A stretch of DNA of 64,000 nucleotides from Actinomycetota bacterium. GTDB taxonomy: Bacteria; Actinomycetota; Acidimicrobiia; Acidimicrobiales; Ilumatobacteraceae. Numbering within the stretch: the first letter of the stretch is position 1; the number at the start of each line of letters is the position of its first letter. Made by a program: the position numbers and the translations under genes. Location: NCBI GenBank assembly GCA_009726095.1, contig WLMZ01000003.1, forward strand, positions 1 to 64,000, read 5' to 3'. Below are positions 7,710-15,895 of the stretch, piece by piece. Under the pieces are notes generated by a model that saw only the letters and a list, made by a program, of their open reading frames with translations, had not been told where the DNA came from and did not search any database.

Positions 7710-9002
7710 TCAGATCCGCCCGTTGGCGCGCAGCTTGGCGACGTTGGCGGGCATGGACAGCACTTCGCGGTATTGATCGACGGTGAGCTTGGCGCAGTGC
7801 GTCCAGCTCCAGCGCTCGACGACACGCTGACGCCCGGCCAGGCCGATGCGGTTGCGCAGCTCGGGGTTGTCGAGCGCCAGCCGGATCTGGGCGGCGAGGC
7901 CCTCGGCGTCGCCGGCCTTGCACTGGAACACCGTCTCGCCGTCTTTGCCGGTGACCTCGGGCAGTGCGCCGCCGTCGGTGGCCACCAGAGGGGTGCCGGT
8001 GCACATGGCCTCGATGGCCGGCAGGCTGAAGCCCTCGTAGAGGCTGGGGACCACTGCCATCTCGGCCTCGGCGTAGAGCTCGACGATGCGCTCGTCGGTG
8101 ACCCCGCTGACGAAGTTGATGTACGGCCGCAGGCCGAGGCGCTCGATGAGATCGTCGCTGTGACCCTCGCGCGGCTTGCCGATGATGGTGAGCGTGACGT
8201 CTCGCTCGGTGCGCAGCTTGGCCATTGCCTCGAGCAGGTACGACAGGCCCTTCAGGGCAACGTCGGCCGACGCTGTGGTGATGAGCCGACCCGGTATGCG
8301 TTGCACATTGGGCAACGGCTTGAACAGCTCGGGGTCCACCCCGACAGGCACCAGTCGCATGCGGTCCAGGCTCACGCCCATGTCGGCGTTGATGTCCTTG
8401 ATGCTGTTCTCGCTGACCACGACGATGCGCGGCATGCGGCTGGCGACGCGTCCTTGCATTTTCACGAACCCGTACCAACGGCCGACACTGTGGCGCTTCC
8501 AGCGCGACGATGCGTGGCTCATCTCGAGCTCGCGGTCCTTGGTGATGGGATGGTGCAGGGTCACCACGGTGGGGATGATCTTCTCGATCTGCAAGATGCT
8601 GTAGCCGAGGCACTGGTTGTCGTGCACGAGATCGAAATCGCGGACCCTTGGCTTCAGCGCCTTGTAGGCGCGGGCGCTGAAGGCGAGCGGTTCGCTGAAG
8701 GTGCCGGTGAGGTACTGCAAGGTCTCGAGGACATCTTCTTTGCTCTTCAGTTCCCAATAGGCGGGCAACCGGCCGGGATACATCTCGTTGAAGATGTCGA
8801 GGCTGGGCAGCTTGTGTAACGGAACGCGGGGATCGAGGTTCGGGTACGGCTGACCGCCGAAAACCTCGATCTCGTGACCGAGATCGGCAAGTGCTTTAGT
8901 GAGATGACGCGTATAGACGCCTTGTCCACCGACGTGGGGCTTGCCCCGGTAGGTGAGATAGGCGATGCGCAGGGGCCCGTTCGGGTCCATGGCGGTAGAC
9001 AT
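7710..9002 (-). CDS. Glycosyltransferase family 4
   Basis: GT-B fold retaining glycosyltransferase of about 430 residues. The N-terminal domain starts 'RIAYLTYRGKPHVGGQGVY', the nucleotide-sugar family signature of GT4; the C-terminal domain has 'TIIGKPREG' and the E-x7-E motif in 'YEGFSLPAIEAMCTGTPLVA'. It probably transfers a sugar from a nucleotide donor on the cytoplasmic face of the membrane. Start is uncertain among 9011, 9002 and 8990; none has a clear SD and 9002 is a compromise. It heads the four-gene minus-strand run. The 95-bp spacer up to the epimerase gene must hold its promoter if it is transcribed separately. Confidence 0.88.
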   Translation of the reverse strand: MSTAMDPNGPLRIAYLTYRGKPHVGGQGVYTRHLTKALADLGHEIEVFGGQPYPNLDPRVPLHKLPSLDIFNEMYPGRLPAYWELKSKEDVLETLQYLTGTFSEPLAFSARAYKALKPRVRDFDLVHDNQCLGYSILQIEKIIPTVVTLHHPITKDRELEMSHASSRWKRHSVGRWYGFVKMQGRVASRMPRIVVVSENSIKDINADMGVSLDRMRLVPVGVDPELFKPLPNVQRIPGRLITTASADVALKGLSYLLEAMAKLRTERDVTLTIIGKPREGHSDDLIERLGLRPYINFVSGVTDERIVELYAEAEMAVVPSLYEGFSLPAIEAMCTGTPLVATDGGALPEVTGKDGETVFQCKAGDAEGLAAQIRLALDNPELRNRIGLAGRQRVVERWSWTHCAKLTVDQYREVLSMPANVAKLRANGRI

Positions 9003-9097
9003 GGAAAACAACGCTATCGCCGGGGGTTACCGTCCGGTAGTCCAGGGATCGGTTTTGCAGAACCGTCATGTTGCGGTGAAGCAACAAACACATGCCT

Positions 9098-9886
9098 CTA
9101 CCAGCGAATTGTCATTGTCCGCTGCAGTGTTTGGCCGGGCAGGAGTACCTCGGCCCCGAGGTTGAATGCGTCGGGTGGGCCCGATTGCGGCTCGATGCAG
9201 GTGGCATGGTGGGGCTGGTCGTAGACGACCCAGTGGCTGCAGTCGCTGGTCACGGTGATGGTGCAGGTGTCGTAGTGCAGCGTGATCGGTGCGAGCGGTT
9301 CGATGAAGCAGTCGTCCCATGGACCCGTGGGAGGTGTCACGAGTACGCCGGTGGGGATGCCCTCGGCATCGCGCTGATACATCGCCGCGAAGCGCAGATC
9401 GGCGCCCATGGGCTTCACGAACCACGGATGCCACCCGAGCAGAACGGGCATCGCGTGCTCGGCGCCGGTGACGCTGAGCACACAGTCCAGTCGATCCGGC
9501 CCGAGGGTGATGGTCTGCGTGGCGAACCCGCCGAATGGCCACAGCGGGCCGAGCGCGCACGACAGCGTTGCGCTGGTGCTGTCGTCGTTGACGACATCGA
9601 CATGCCATGCGCGGGTGAAGACGGTGCCGTGGATGGAATGCGGGGCGAGGTTGATCGGCAGTTCGTGGCGGCTGCCCTCGAACACGAATCGACCGTGGCG
9701 CACCCGCCCGGCCCATGGCGCCATCGGGTAACTACCCCATGACATCGGGTCGGATTCGCCCGTGGCTGCCGCGACGTCGCCCTGTTCCACCAGGAGCTGC
9801 TGGCGACCGACCCGCAGCGATGCAAGGCGTCCACCATCATCGGGGCGGATGGTGCATCCGACGTTGGCGGCACGAAGCTCGATCAC
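9098..9886 (-). CDS. Aldose 1-epimerase family protein
   Basis: Galactose-mutarotase-like beta-sandwich protein of 262 residues that interconverts alpha and beta anomers of aldoses, or acts on related phosphosugars. Recognisable blocks are 'GSYPMAPWAGRVRHGRF' near residue 55, 'HSIHGTVFTRAW' with a candidate catalytic His, and 'LLGWHPWFVKP' with the second His. The GTG start at 9886 places the protein in the usual register; the longer track ORF overlaps the divergent dtd gene. The 64-bp divergent spacer with dtd holds both promoters. Confidence 0.85.
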   Translation of the reverse strand: MIELRAANVGCTIRPDDGGRLASLRVGRQQLLVEQGDVAAATGESDPMSWGSYPMAPWAGRVRHGRFVFEGSRHELPINLAPHSIHGTVFTRAWHVDVVNDDSTSATLSCALGPLWPFGGFATQTITLGPDRLDCVLSVTGAEHAMPVLLGWHPWFVKPMGADLRFAAMYQRDAEGIPTGVLVTPPTGPWDDCFIEPLAPITLHYDTCTITVTSDCSHWVVYDQPHHATCIEPQSGPPDAFNLGAEVLLPGQTLQRTMTIRW

Positions 9887-9950
9887 GCCAACAGTCTGCC
9901 CGTCGGCGCGGGTGTGCTGGCGGTTGCAGCGTGATGGCATGATGACGGTC

Positions 9951-10406
9951 GTGCGTGCATTGGTCCAACGGGTGTCAGCGGCGAAGGTGACCGTGCAGGG
10001 CGAGGTCGTTGGCGAGATTGGGAGCGGGCTGTGCGTTCTGGTGGGCGTGACCCATGACGACACGCCAGCGCACGCACGCAAGGTTGCCGACAAGCTCTGG
10101 AACCTGCGGATCATCGATGACGACAATGGGGTGATGAACCGTTCGGTGGCCGAGACCGGGGGCGAGGTGTTGGTTGTCAGTCAGTTCACCCTCTACGCCG
10201 ACACGAACGGTGGTCGACGACCCAGCTACGTGGCCGCAGCCCGGCCCGAGCAGGCCGAGCCGTTGGTGGCCCTGGTGGTCGATGAGCTGCGTCGCCTGGG
10301 GGCCACCGTGGCCACGGGCCGGTTCCGCACGGAGATGCAGGTGTCGATCGTGAACGAGGGCCCGGTCACGGTGCTGATCGAGGTCCCGACGATCGAACCC
10401 CGTTAG
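9951..10406 (+). CDS. dtd: D-aminoacyl-tRNA deacylase
   Basis: Homodimeric deacylase of 151 residues that removes D-amino acids (and mischarged glycine) from tRNA. Family signatures are present: N-terminal 'RALVQRVSAAKVTV', the 'SQFTLYADT' catalytic block and the cross-subunit Gly-cisPro motif in 'NEGPVT'. The GTG at 9951 gives the canonical M-R-A-L-V-Q-R-V N-terminus; an ATGATG four codons upstream at 9939 is an alternative. EamA follows ten bases after the stop but has its own -10 box. Confidence 0.93.
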   Translation: MRALVQRVSAAKVTVQGEVVGEIGSGLCVLVGVTHDDTPAHARKVADKLWNLRIIDDDNGVMNRSVAETGGEVLVVSQFTLYADTNGGRRPSYVAAARPEQAEPLVALVVDELRRLGATVATGRFRTEMQVSIVNEGPVTVLIEVPTIEPR

Positions 10407-10409
10407 CGT
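10404..10409 (+). promoter_or_regulatory. Leaderless-type -10 box for the EamA transporter
   Basis: TAGCGT lies seven bases upstream of ATG 10417 and overlaps the dtd stop codon. The distance fits transcription starting at the start codon. Confidence 0.5.
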
Positions 10410-10416
10410 CTCGGCG

Positions 10417-11292
10417 ATGCACCGCAGAGATCTGGCCGCCTACGGCACGCTTGCGATCGTCTGGGGGCTGTCGTTCATCGTGGTGCTCAAGGCATCACGT
10501 GCGTTCGGGTGGGCGGGATCTGCCTCGTTTCGTGCCCTGGTTGCCGGCTCAGCGATGCTGGTCGTGGCGGGGGTCACGCGCCGGCGACTCGACTTCAGCG
10601 GCGGCTGGAGACCATTCGCCGTCGTCGGGGCCACCACGGTGGCCGGCCAGCAGATTGGGCTGTCGTTCGCGGCTCCCCGCATCGGCACGGCCATGGTGGC
10701 GATCTTCGTGTCGACCATCCCGTTGTTCTCGATGGTGATCGCCCAGTTGTGGGGGCTCGAGCGCATGACACCTCGGGGACGTGTGGGCCTGTTCCTGGGC
10801 GTCTGCGGGACCGCGTTGTTGGTGGGTTTTCCGAGCGTGCCGGTCACCGGCGCGTTTCTGCTCGGCTGCTGCTGTTCGCTCGGTGGTTCGCTGGCCGCAG
10901 CCTTCGGGAGCAACTATGCGGTGCGGCACCTGAGTGGTGTTGGTGCATGGGAGCTGACAGCTGGTTCGTTCTTGTTCGGCGGCCTCTTGATCCTGCCGGT
11001 GCTGTTGTTCGTGCCGGTACCGACCTCGCCGCGGCCGGTCGATTACCTGTACGTCGTGTTGCTGGGCGTGGTGATGAGCGCCATGGCGTACGTGTTGTAC
11101 TTCCAACTCGTTGGCTCGATCGGTGCCACGAAGGCGATCAGCGTCGAGTTCGCGGTGACGGCGATCGCGGTGCTGGCAGGGCCGGTGCTGCTGCACGAAC
11201 ACCTGACGATCGTGCAACTCGTCGGCGGCGCGGTGATTGTCGGTGGATGTTCGCTGGTGCTCGGATTCGGTGCAGCGCGAACGAACAGTTAG
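10417..11292 (+). CDS. EamA/DMT-superfamily transporter
   Basis: Integral membrane protein of 291 residues with about ten predicted helices arranged as two EamA repeats, for example 'YGTLAIVWGLSFIVVLKASR' at the N-terminus and 'YVVLLGVVMSAMAYVLYF' in the second repeat. Members export amino acids, nucleosides or other metabolites; no substrate can be assigned here. The last two bases before its stop are shared with the convergent Lnt-like gene (four-base overlap). Confidence 0.88.
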   Translation: MHRRDLAAYGTLAIVWGLSFIVVLKASRAFGWAGSASFRALVAGSAMLVVAGVTRRRLDFSGGWRPFAVVGATTVAGQQIGLSFAAPRIGTAMVAIFVSTIPLFSMVIAQLWGLERMTPRGRVGLFLGVCGTALLVGFPSVPVTGAFLLGCCCSLGGSLAAAFGSNYAVRHLSGVGAWELTAGSFLFGGLLILPVLLFVPVPTSPRPVDYLYVVLLGVVMSAMAYVLYFQLVGSIGATKAISVEFAVTAIAVLAGPVLLHEHLTIVQLVGGAVIVGGCSLVLGFGAARTNS

Positions 11293-12818
11293 GCAGCAGC
11301 GCGTCGGCGGCGTGGAGGGCGCCAACCTGATTGCACCAGCGCGATTGCGAACACGAGCGCAACGAGGCCAACCCATGGCAGGTCGCCGAGCCGTACGTAC
11401 CAGGTGCGCCCGGTGCGTAGCGCGACGTCGTGGATGATGACCTTCTGTTCGCTGACGCTGGTGCGGTCGATGACGTCGCCATCGGGTGAGACGAAGGCGG
11501 AGAAGCCGGTGGGCGCCACCTGCACCAACCATCGTCCGGTCTCGATCGCGCGCAGGCGCGATGACGCCACCTGCTGGGTCTGCAGCACTGTCCACGTGTA
11601 GCTGGAACCATTGGTGGGGTTGATGATCACCTGGCCGCCGTGGTCCACGCCGTCGCGTGCGCGGCCAGCAAAGAACACCTCCCACGAGATGACCACGCCC
11701 ACCCTGGTGCCATCGGGCAGCGACAACAACGCCGGGCCTGTTCCGGCGACGGCGTTGCGCGGCACGAGGTCAGTGGGCGCGCCCACTGCCTCCAACAGGC
11801 CGCGCATGGGCATGTACTCGCCGAACGGAACCCGGCGGACCTTCTCGTACCGGCTGATGACCTCGCCAGTGGGAGACACCACCACCTGCGCGTTGGTGAA
11901 GCGGTTGTCCTGTGTCTCCTCGGTGATGCCAACGGCCAAGGGTGCGTTCAGGCGCTTCGCCTCGGCGGCGACCTCGTCGAGTTCGGGGCTGCCAGCGAAC
12001 TCGTAGACGTCGATCACGTTCTCGGGCCACACCACGAGATCCACCTTGTCCGACGGCTGGATGATCTGCATGGCAGCAAGGTGCCGGCCGAGCACCTCGC
12101 TGGAGTCGGTGTAGATGGCGTGGGTGCCCTGTGGGCCGCCCCCCTGTACAGCGGCAATGCGCAGTGTCCGGCCGGTGTCGATGCCCCCAGGCGCAACGCC
12201 GGCGATGACGATGATCGCAATCACGCCAAGAAGGGCGAACATGCCGTGTGGAGTGCCCGACGCGTTCGGCCGACGGCGCTTGGCGAACTGCGGGATCGCC
12301 GGGGATGGGCCGGCCAGGGCGAAGCCGATCTGGAACGTGAGCCAGGTGAGCAACAATGGCCCACCGATGCGGACGACGCCGACCAGTGGCCCGCTGCTCT
12401 GGCTGATTGCCAGGCTGGCCAGCGGTACGCCGCCGAACGGGAAGCAAAAGCGCAGCGCCTCGACCAGGGTGTGCGCGGCGGGCCGGCCAAGGACGCGCCA
12501 ATGGCCAGTGGGTGACGCCATGGCGGCCACACCGTGCAGGGCTGCGAACATCGCTGCGCCAAGGAGATAGCCGGGTGCGGTGAGGAACCACATCCACACC
12601 AGCCCGGGGAAGAACCAGCCGGCGCCGAACATCCAGCCGCAACGGAACCGCACTGCCCGCGCCGGGGCCTCGCCCAGTGCCGTCTCGAACACGATGATGC
12701 CGAGCAATGCCAGCGGCCAGAGTCCCCATGGTGGCAGCGACAAGGCGACGAGCATCCCGCCGACGAGCGAGAGGATGGCCTTCTTGGTGGGCCGGCGCGG
12801 CCGATGAATCCTTGGCAT
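11289..12818 (-). CDS. lnt: Apolipoprotein N-acyltransferase-like protein lacking the nucleophile Cys
   Basis: Lnt adds a third acyl chain to lipoproteins at the membrane. This 509-residue protein has the expected layout: six or so N-terminal transmembrane helices, then a carbon-nitrogen hydrolase domain and a last helix near residue 485. Glu266 ('VVWPENV'), Lys326 ('RYEKVRR') and Glu334 ('PFGEYMP') match the catalytic and essential residues. The nucleophile position reads Ser378 in 'GVVISWEVFF' (codon TCG), where active enzymes have Cys-(Tyr/Phe/Trp)-Glu. It may therefore be inactive, altered or regulatory. A TAACGT box lies nine bases upstream of its ATG. The next minus-strand gene encodes a sortase that is itself a predicted lipoprotein. 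Confidence 0.85.
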   Translation of the reverse strand: MPRIHRPRRPTKKAILSLVGGMLVALSLPPWGLWPLALLGIIVFETALGEAPARAVRFRCGWMFGAGWFFPGLVWMWFLTAPGYLLGAAMFAALHGVAAMASPTGHWRVLGRPAAHTLVEALRFCFPFGGVPLASLAISQSSGPLVGVVRIGGPLLLTWLTFQIGFALAGPSPAIPQFAKRRRPNASGTPHGMFALLGVIAIIVIAGVAPGGIDTGRTLRIAAVQGGGPQGTHAIYTDSSEVLGRHLAAMQIIQPSDKVDLVVWPENVIDVYEFAGSPELDEVAAEAKRLNAPLAVGITEETQDNRFTNAQVVVSPTGEVISRYEKVRRVPFGEYMPMRGLLEAVGAPTDLVPRNAVAGTGPALLSLPDGTRVGVVISWEVFFAGRARDGVDHGGQVIINPTNGSSYTWTVLQTQQVASSRLRAIETGRWLVQVAPTGFSAFVSPDGDVIDRTSVSEQKVIIHDVALRTGRTWYVRLGDLPWVGLVALVFAIALVQSGWRPPRRRRAAA

Positions 12819-12827
12819 GCCCGAGCG

Positions 12828-12833
12828 ACGTTA
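12828..12833 (-). promoter_or_regulatory. Leaderless-type -10 box for the Lnt-like gene
   Basis: On the minus strand TAACGT stands nine bases upstream of the ATG at 12818, with no SD between. It is at the upper end of the 6-9 base spacing seen for the other boxes. Confidence 0.45.
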
Positions 12834-12867
12834 GCCGCCGCTGTTGCCAACGACGGGCCAGCTCGGC

Positions 12868-13566
12868 TCAGCCGCCGGACAGCTCGAGGTGCACGACGAT
12901 GCGCTGTCTCGTGGATCCTGGAGGATTGCAGGCGAACAGCGTTGCGGTCTTGGCGGAGGTCTGGTTGATGATGTCGACACGTGACGGCAACACGATCTCG
13001 GTGGACACCACGCTGTAGGCGAACCGCCCGTAGGGCATCGTGAAGATCACCTGGTCGCCGGGCGACAGTGCATCGAGATGGCGGAACGGCTTGGAATGGC
13101 TGGTGCGATGGCCCGCCACCACGACGTTGCCGACCTCGCCGGGCATTGCCGTGCCGGGCCAGTGTCCTGGGCCCTGGTTGAGAGTGCTCAGGCGGATGCC
13201 CTCGAGCATGGTCGTGTTGATCCCGATCGCCGGGATCTCGATGGTGCCGAGTTCCTGGTAGGTCTCGCTGGCCCCGGTGTCCCGGGGTGCGCTGATGGGC
13301 TTGGGCAGCTCGGTGGGGGCCACCGGGATCGTCGTGGTCGAGGTCTCGGGCGCCAGCGTGGTGGGCGCCAAGGTGGCGGGCGGTTCCTTCTTGACGGCCA
13401 CGGTGGTGGTGGGCGCATCGGTGGTCGCGGGTGCTGTCCTGGTGAGGTTGGTGTCGTTGCCGCACGCGACGACGAGCGGGGCAACGACGAGCAGGGCGCA
13501 CAGGGAACGCAGGGAACGCAGGGAACGCAGGGAACGCAGGGAACTCAGGGAACGCAGGGAACTCAC
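12868..13566 (-). CDS. Class E-type sortase with lipoprotein signal peptide
   Basis: Sortase transpeptidase of 232 residues acting outside the membrane. The catalytic triad is visible as His153 ('VVVAGHRTSHS'), Cys213 ('TLFACNPPGS') and Arg222 ('STRQRIVV'). The GTG start at 13566, six bases after the cgoX stop, is followed by (S/R)SL repeats and lipobox 'VVAC' at Cys35, so the enzyme should be tethered by lipid rather than by the usual N-terminal helix. A Thr/Pro/Ala linker (residues 36-95) separates it from the catalytic barrel. No LPxTG or LAxTG substrate is seen nearby. It may be co-transcribed with the haem genes upstream. Confidence 0.85.
   Translation of the reverse strand: MSSLRSLSSLRSLRSLRSLRSLCALLVVAPLVVACGNDTNLTRTAPATTDAPTTTVAVKKEPPATLAPTTLAPETSTTTIPVAPTELPKPISAPRDTGASETYQELGTIEIPAIGINTTMLEGIRLSTLNQGPGHWPGTAMPGEVGNVVVAGHRTSHSKPFRHLDALSPGDQVIFTMPYGRFAYSVVSTEIVLPSRVDIINQTSAKTATLFACNPPGSTRQRIVVHLELSGG
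13501..13563. repeat. Seven 9-bp tandem repeats encoding (S/R)SL in a signal peptide
   Basis: Seven direct copies of CAGGGAACG (two copies end in T, CAGGGAACT) follow each other without spacer; a degenerate unit precedes them at 13492-13500. Read on the minus strand they encode SSL or RSL and form the positively charged n-region and early hydrophobic core of the sortase signal peptide. Copy-number change by slippage would stay in frame. Confidence 0.95.
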
Positions 13567-13571
13567 AGGTG

Positions 13572-14957
13572 TCAGTTTCTCACGTTCGCGACGAATTTGG
13601 CCACCAGCTGCGCCGCGGAGTTCGCCTGCTGCACACAGGCGGGGATCCCCATGCCGTGGTAGCTGGCACCAGTGACGAAGATGCCGGCGGCATCGCGTGC
13701 CAGCGCCGATTCGATGGCGGCCACGCGCACGGCGTGCCCGGGTCGGTATTGCGGGAAGGCCATCGGCCAGCGGCCGAGACGGATCTCGGTGGGTTGGAGC
13801 TCGAAACCGACATGGCGGCTGACCTCGTCGAGGGCGGCCCGGGTGAGGGCATCGTCGCTCTGGTCGGTGACATCGCGGCCGTCGCGGCCCAGCGAGATGC
13901 GCAGGATCACACCGTTGTCGGGCGCGACCGGTTGCCAATGCGCCCACTTGCTACTGGCGAAGGATGCAGCGGTCACCCACTTCTGAACGGGCTTGGGCAC
14001 CAGATACCCGCTGCGCTGTCGGAACTCGGCGGGCCAGCTGTCGCCGGGCAGCGCGACGGTGACCATGACGACCCCGGCGTGATCGAACTTGGCCAGCACG
14101 TTGGCAGCGTCGGCGCTGAGGGCATTGAGCAGCGGCGCCGTTGTGCGCGCTGGCGTGGCCAGCACAACGGCGTCGGCGACCTCACCATCGACCAACCAAC
14201 CCGTGGCGGAGCGCTCGATCGACTGGACGGGTTGGCCGGTGCGCAGGGTGACACCCGAGGTGCGCAGCGATGATGCCAAGGCGTCGGTGAGCGTGGCCAT
14301 GCCGGTGCGCGGCGCAGCGAAGATGGGGCCCGACGGCGGCGGCGCCTTGCGACGGGCAGCGCGAGCGCCCAACAGCAGGCTGCGGTTGTTGTTGGCGAGA
14401 TCGAAAATCTGCGGCACGCCGGTGAGCGCAAAGCGATCGGTGTCGGCGGCGTAGATGCTGCCGACCAAGGGATCGACAAGACGCTCGTGCACCTGCTTGC
14501 CGAAGCGCTTGCGGATCAGGCGCCCCACGGAATCGGCGCCGACGCCGGTGCCCGGCAGGATCGGCTCGAGTGCGGCGCGCAGCTTGCCACCCCAGGTGAG
14601 CAGATCGGTGCGGGCCAGCTTGGCGAGATCGGTGGGTACGCCCAGCATCAGGCCCTCGGGGATGCTGTGCATGCCGTTCCACCACACGTAGGCGGCGCCG
14701 ATGGCGGGCGAGGTGAGCTGTGCGGTCAGCCCGAGCTCGGCGATGAGGTTCATCGCGCTGGGTACCCGGGTGAGGAACGCATCGGCGCCCTCGTCGAGAC
14801 CCTCGACACCGGCGAATGTGGACGACTTGATCTTGCCGCCCAGGCGGTCATCGCCCTCGATCAGGGTGATCGTCGCATCGGGCAGGGCCTGTTGTAACCG
14901 GTACGCGGTGGTCAGGCCCGAGATGCCGCCGCCGACCACGACCAGGCGGGCGCCCAT
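13572..14957 (-). CDS. cgoX: Coproporphyrinogen III oxidase (protoporphyrinogen oxidase/HemY family)
   Basis: FAD-dependent oxidase of 461 residues. The N-terminal dinucleotide motif is 'RLVVVGGGISGLTTAYRL', followed by 'EGDDRLGGKI', and the C-terminal FAD block is 'GIFVTGASYHGMGIP'. In Actinobacteria this family acts in the coproporphyrin-dependent pathway, oxidising coproporphyrinogen III to coproporphyrin III before metal insertion. The ATG at 14957 overlaps the ferrochelatase stop (ATGA). Without HemQ in the window, the pathway assignment rests on taxon and gene order. Confidence 0.9.
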   Translation of the reverse strand: MGARLVVVGGGISGLTTAYRLQQALPDATITLIEGDDRLGGKIKSSTFAGVEGLDEGADAFLTRVPSAMNLIAELGLTAQLTSPAIGAAYVWWNGMHSIPEGLMLGVPTDLAKLARTDLLTWGGKLRAALEPILPGTGVGADSVGRLIRKRFGKQVHERLVDPLVGSIYAADTDRFALTGVPQIFDLANNNRSLLLGARAARRKAPPPSGPIFAAPRTGMATLTDALASSLRTSGVTLRTGQPVQSIERSATGWLVDGEVADAVVLATPARTTAPLLNALSADAANVLAKFDHAGVVMVTVALPGDSWPAEFRQRSGYLVPKPVQKWVTAASFASSKWAHWQPVAPDNGVILRISLGRDGRDVTDQSDDALTRAALDEVSRHVGFELQPTEIRLGRWPMAFPQYRPGHAVRVAAIESALARDAAGIFVTGASYHGMGIPACVQQANSAAQLVAKFVANVRN

Positions 14958-15895
14958 CAGCTGGCCTGCGTTGCGATGACCCGTGCGGCCAGCGAGTGCA
15001 TGACCGCGGCATCGTCGTTGACGCATGCGGTGCGATCGAAGGCGAGCCCGTGGCTTGCAGCGCGGGCGCGTGCTTCGATGTCGAGGTCGTAGAGCACCTC
15101 GAGGTGATCGGCCACGAACCCGCATGCCGACACCACCACGCCGGCGGCGTTCTCGCTCTGGCCGAGTTCGTCGATGACCTCCAAGATGTCGGGACCGATC
15201 CACGGCTCGGGAGTGCGCCCCGCCGACTGCCACGCAATGGCCCATTGGCTCCAGTGGTTCAGGCCCACCTTTGCCGCCACTGCTTCGGCGGTGGAGCGGA
15301 GCTCGTCGGGGTAGGGGTCGCCGGCATCGATGATGCGCTGCGGCAACGAGTGGGCGGTGAACAGCACCTTGGTGTTGGCGGGCATGGCATCCAGCCGCGT
15401 GCGCAGGTCGGAGGCGATGAAATCGATGAACGCCGGCTCGGTTGCCCAGCTGTTGATGGCAGCGGTGGTGATGCCGTGACGTTCGGCGGCAACCCGGGCA
15501 CGGTCCTGGTACTGGCCGATGGAGAAGCTGCTGTAGTGCGGAGCGAGGACCAGCCCCACGATGTGGCGCACACCCTGCGCCGCAAGGTCGTCGACGGCCG
15601 TCTCGATCATCGGTGCGGCGTGCTTCAGGCCGAGCGCGACCATGTACTGACCGGGGGCCAGGTGATCGAGCGCGCGCTGCAGGGCATCGCGCTGGGCCTC
15701 GGTGCGCTGGGCCAGCGGTGAGATGCCACCGATCGCCTCGTAGCGGTTGATGAGGTCCTGGAGTTGTTCGTCGGTGGGCGGCCGACCGCGGCGGATGTCG
15801 GTGTAGTACGGCAGCACTTCGTCGCGCGTGCGCGGGGTTCCGTAAGCCATCAACAGCACTGCCGTCGTGGGAACTGCTGAATGCGGGGTGGTCAT
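14957..15895 (-). CDS. cpfC: Coproporphyrin (ferro)chelatase
   Basis: Ferrochelatase-family protein of 312 residues that inserts ferrous iron into coproporphyrin III (or protoporphyrin). The start 'AVLLMAYGTPRTRDEV' and the motif 'VLFTAHSLPQRII', which carries the conserved active-site His, are typical; a Cys-containing C-terminal segment 'VVVSACGFVADHLEVLYD' holds the conserved Glu region. ATG 15895 is used because it makes an ATGA overlap with the hemE stop; the track ORF adds 52 unsupported residues. Middle gene of the haem operon. Confidence 0.92.
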   Translation of the reverse strand: MTTPHSAVPTTAVLLMAYGTPRTRDEVLPYYTDIRRGRPPTDEQLQDLINRYEAIGGISPLAQRTEAQRDALQRALDHLAPGQYMVALGLKHAAPMIETAVDDLAAQGVRHIVGLVLAPHYSSFSIGQYQDRARVAAERHGITTAAINSWATEPAFIDFIASDLRTRLDAMPANTKVLFTAHSLPQRIIDAGDPYPDELRSTAEAVAAKVGLNHWSQWAIAWQSAGRTPEPWIGPDILEVIDELGQSENAAGVVVSACGFVADHLEVLYDLDIEARARAASHGLAFDRTACVNDDAAVMHSLAARVIATQAS

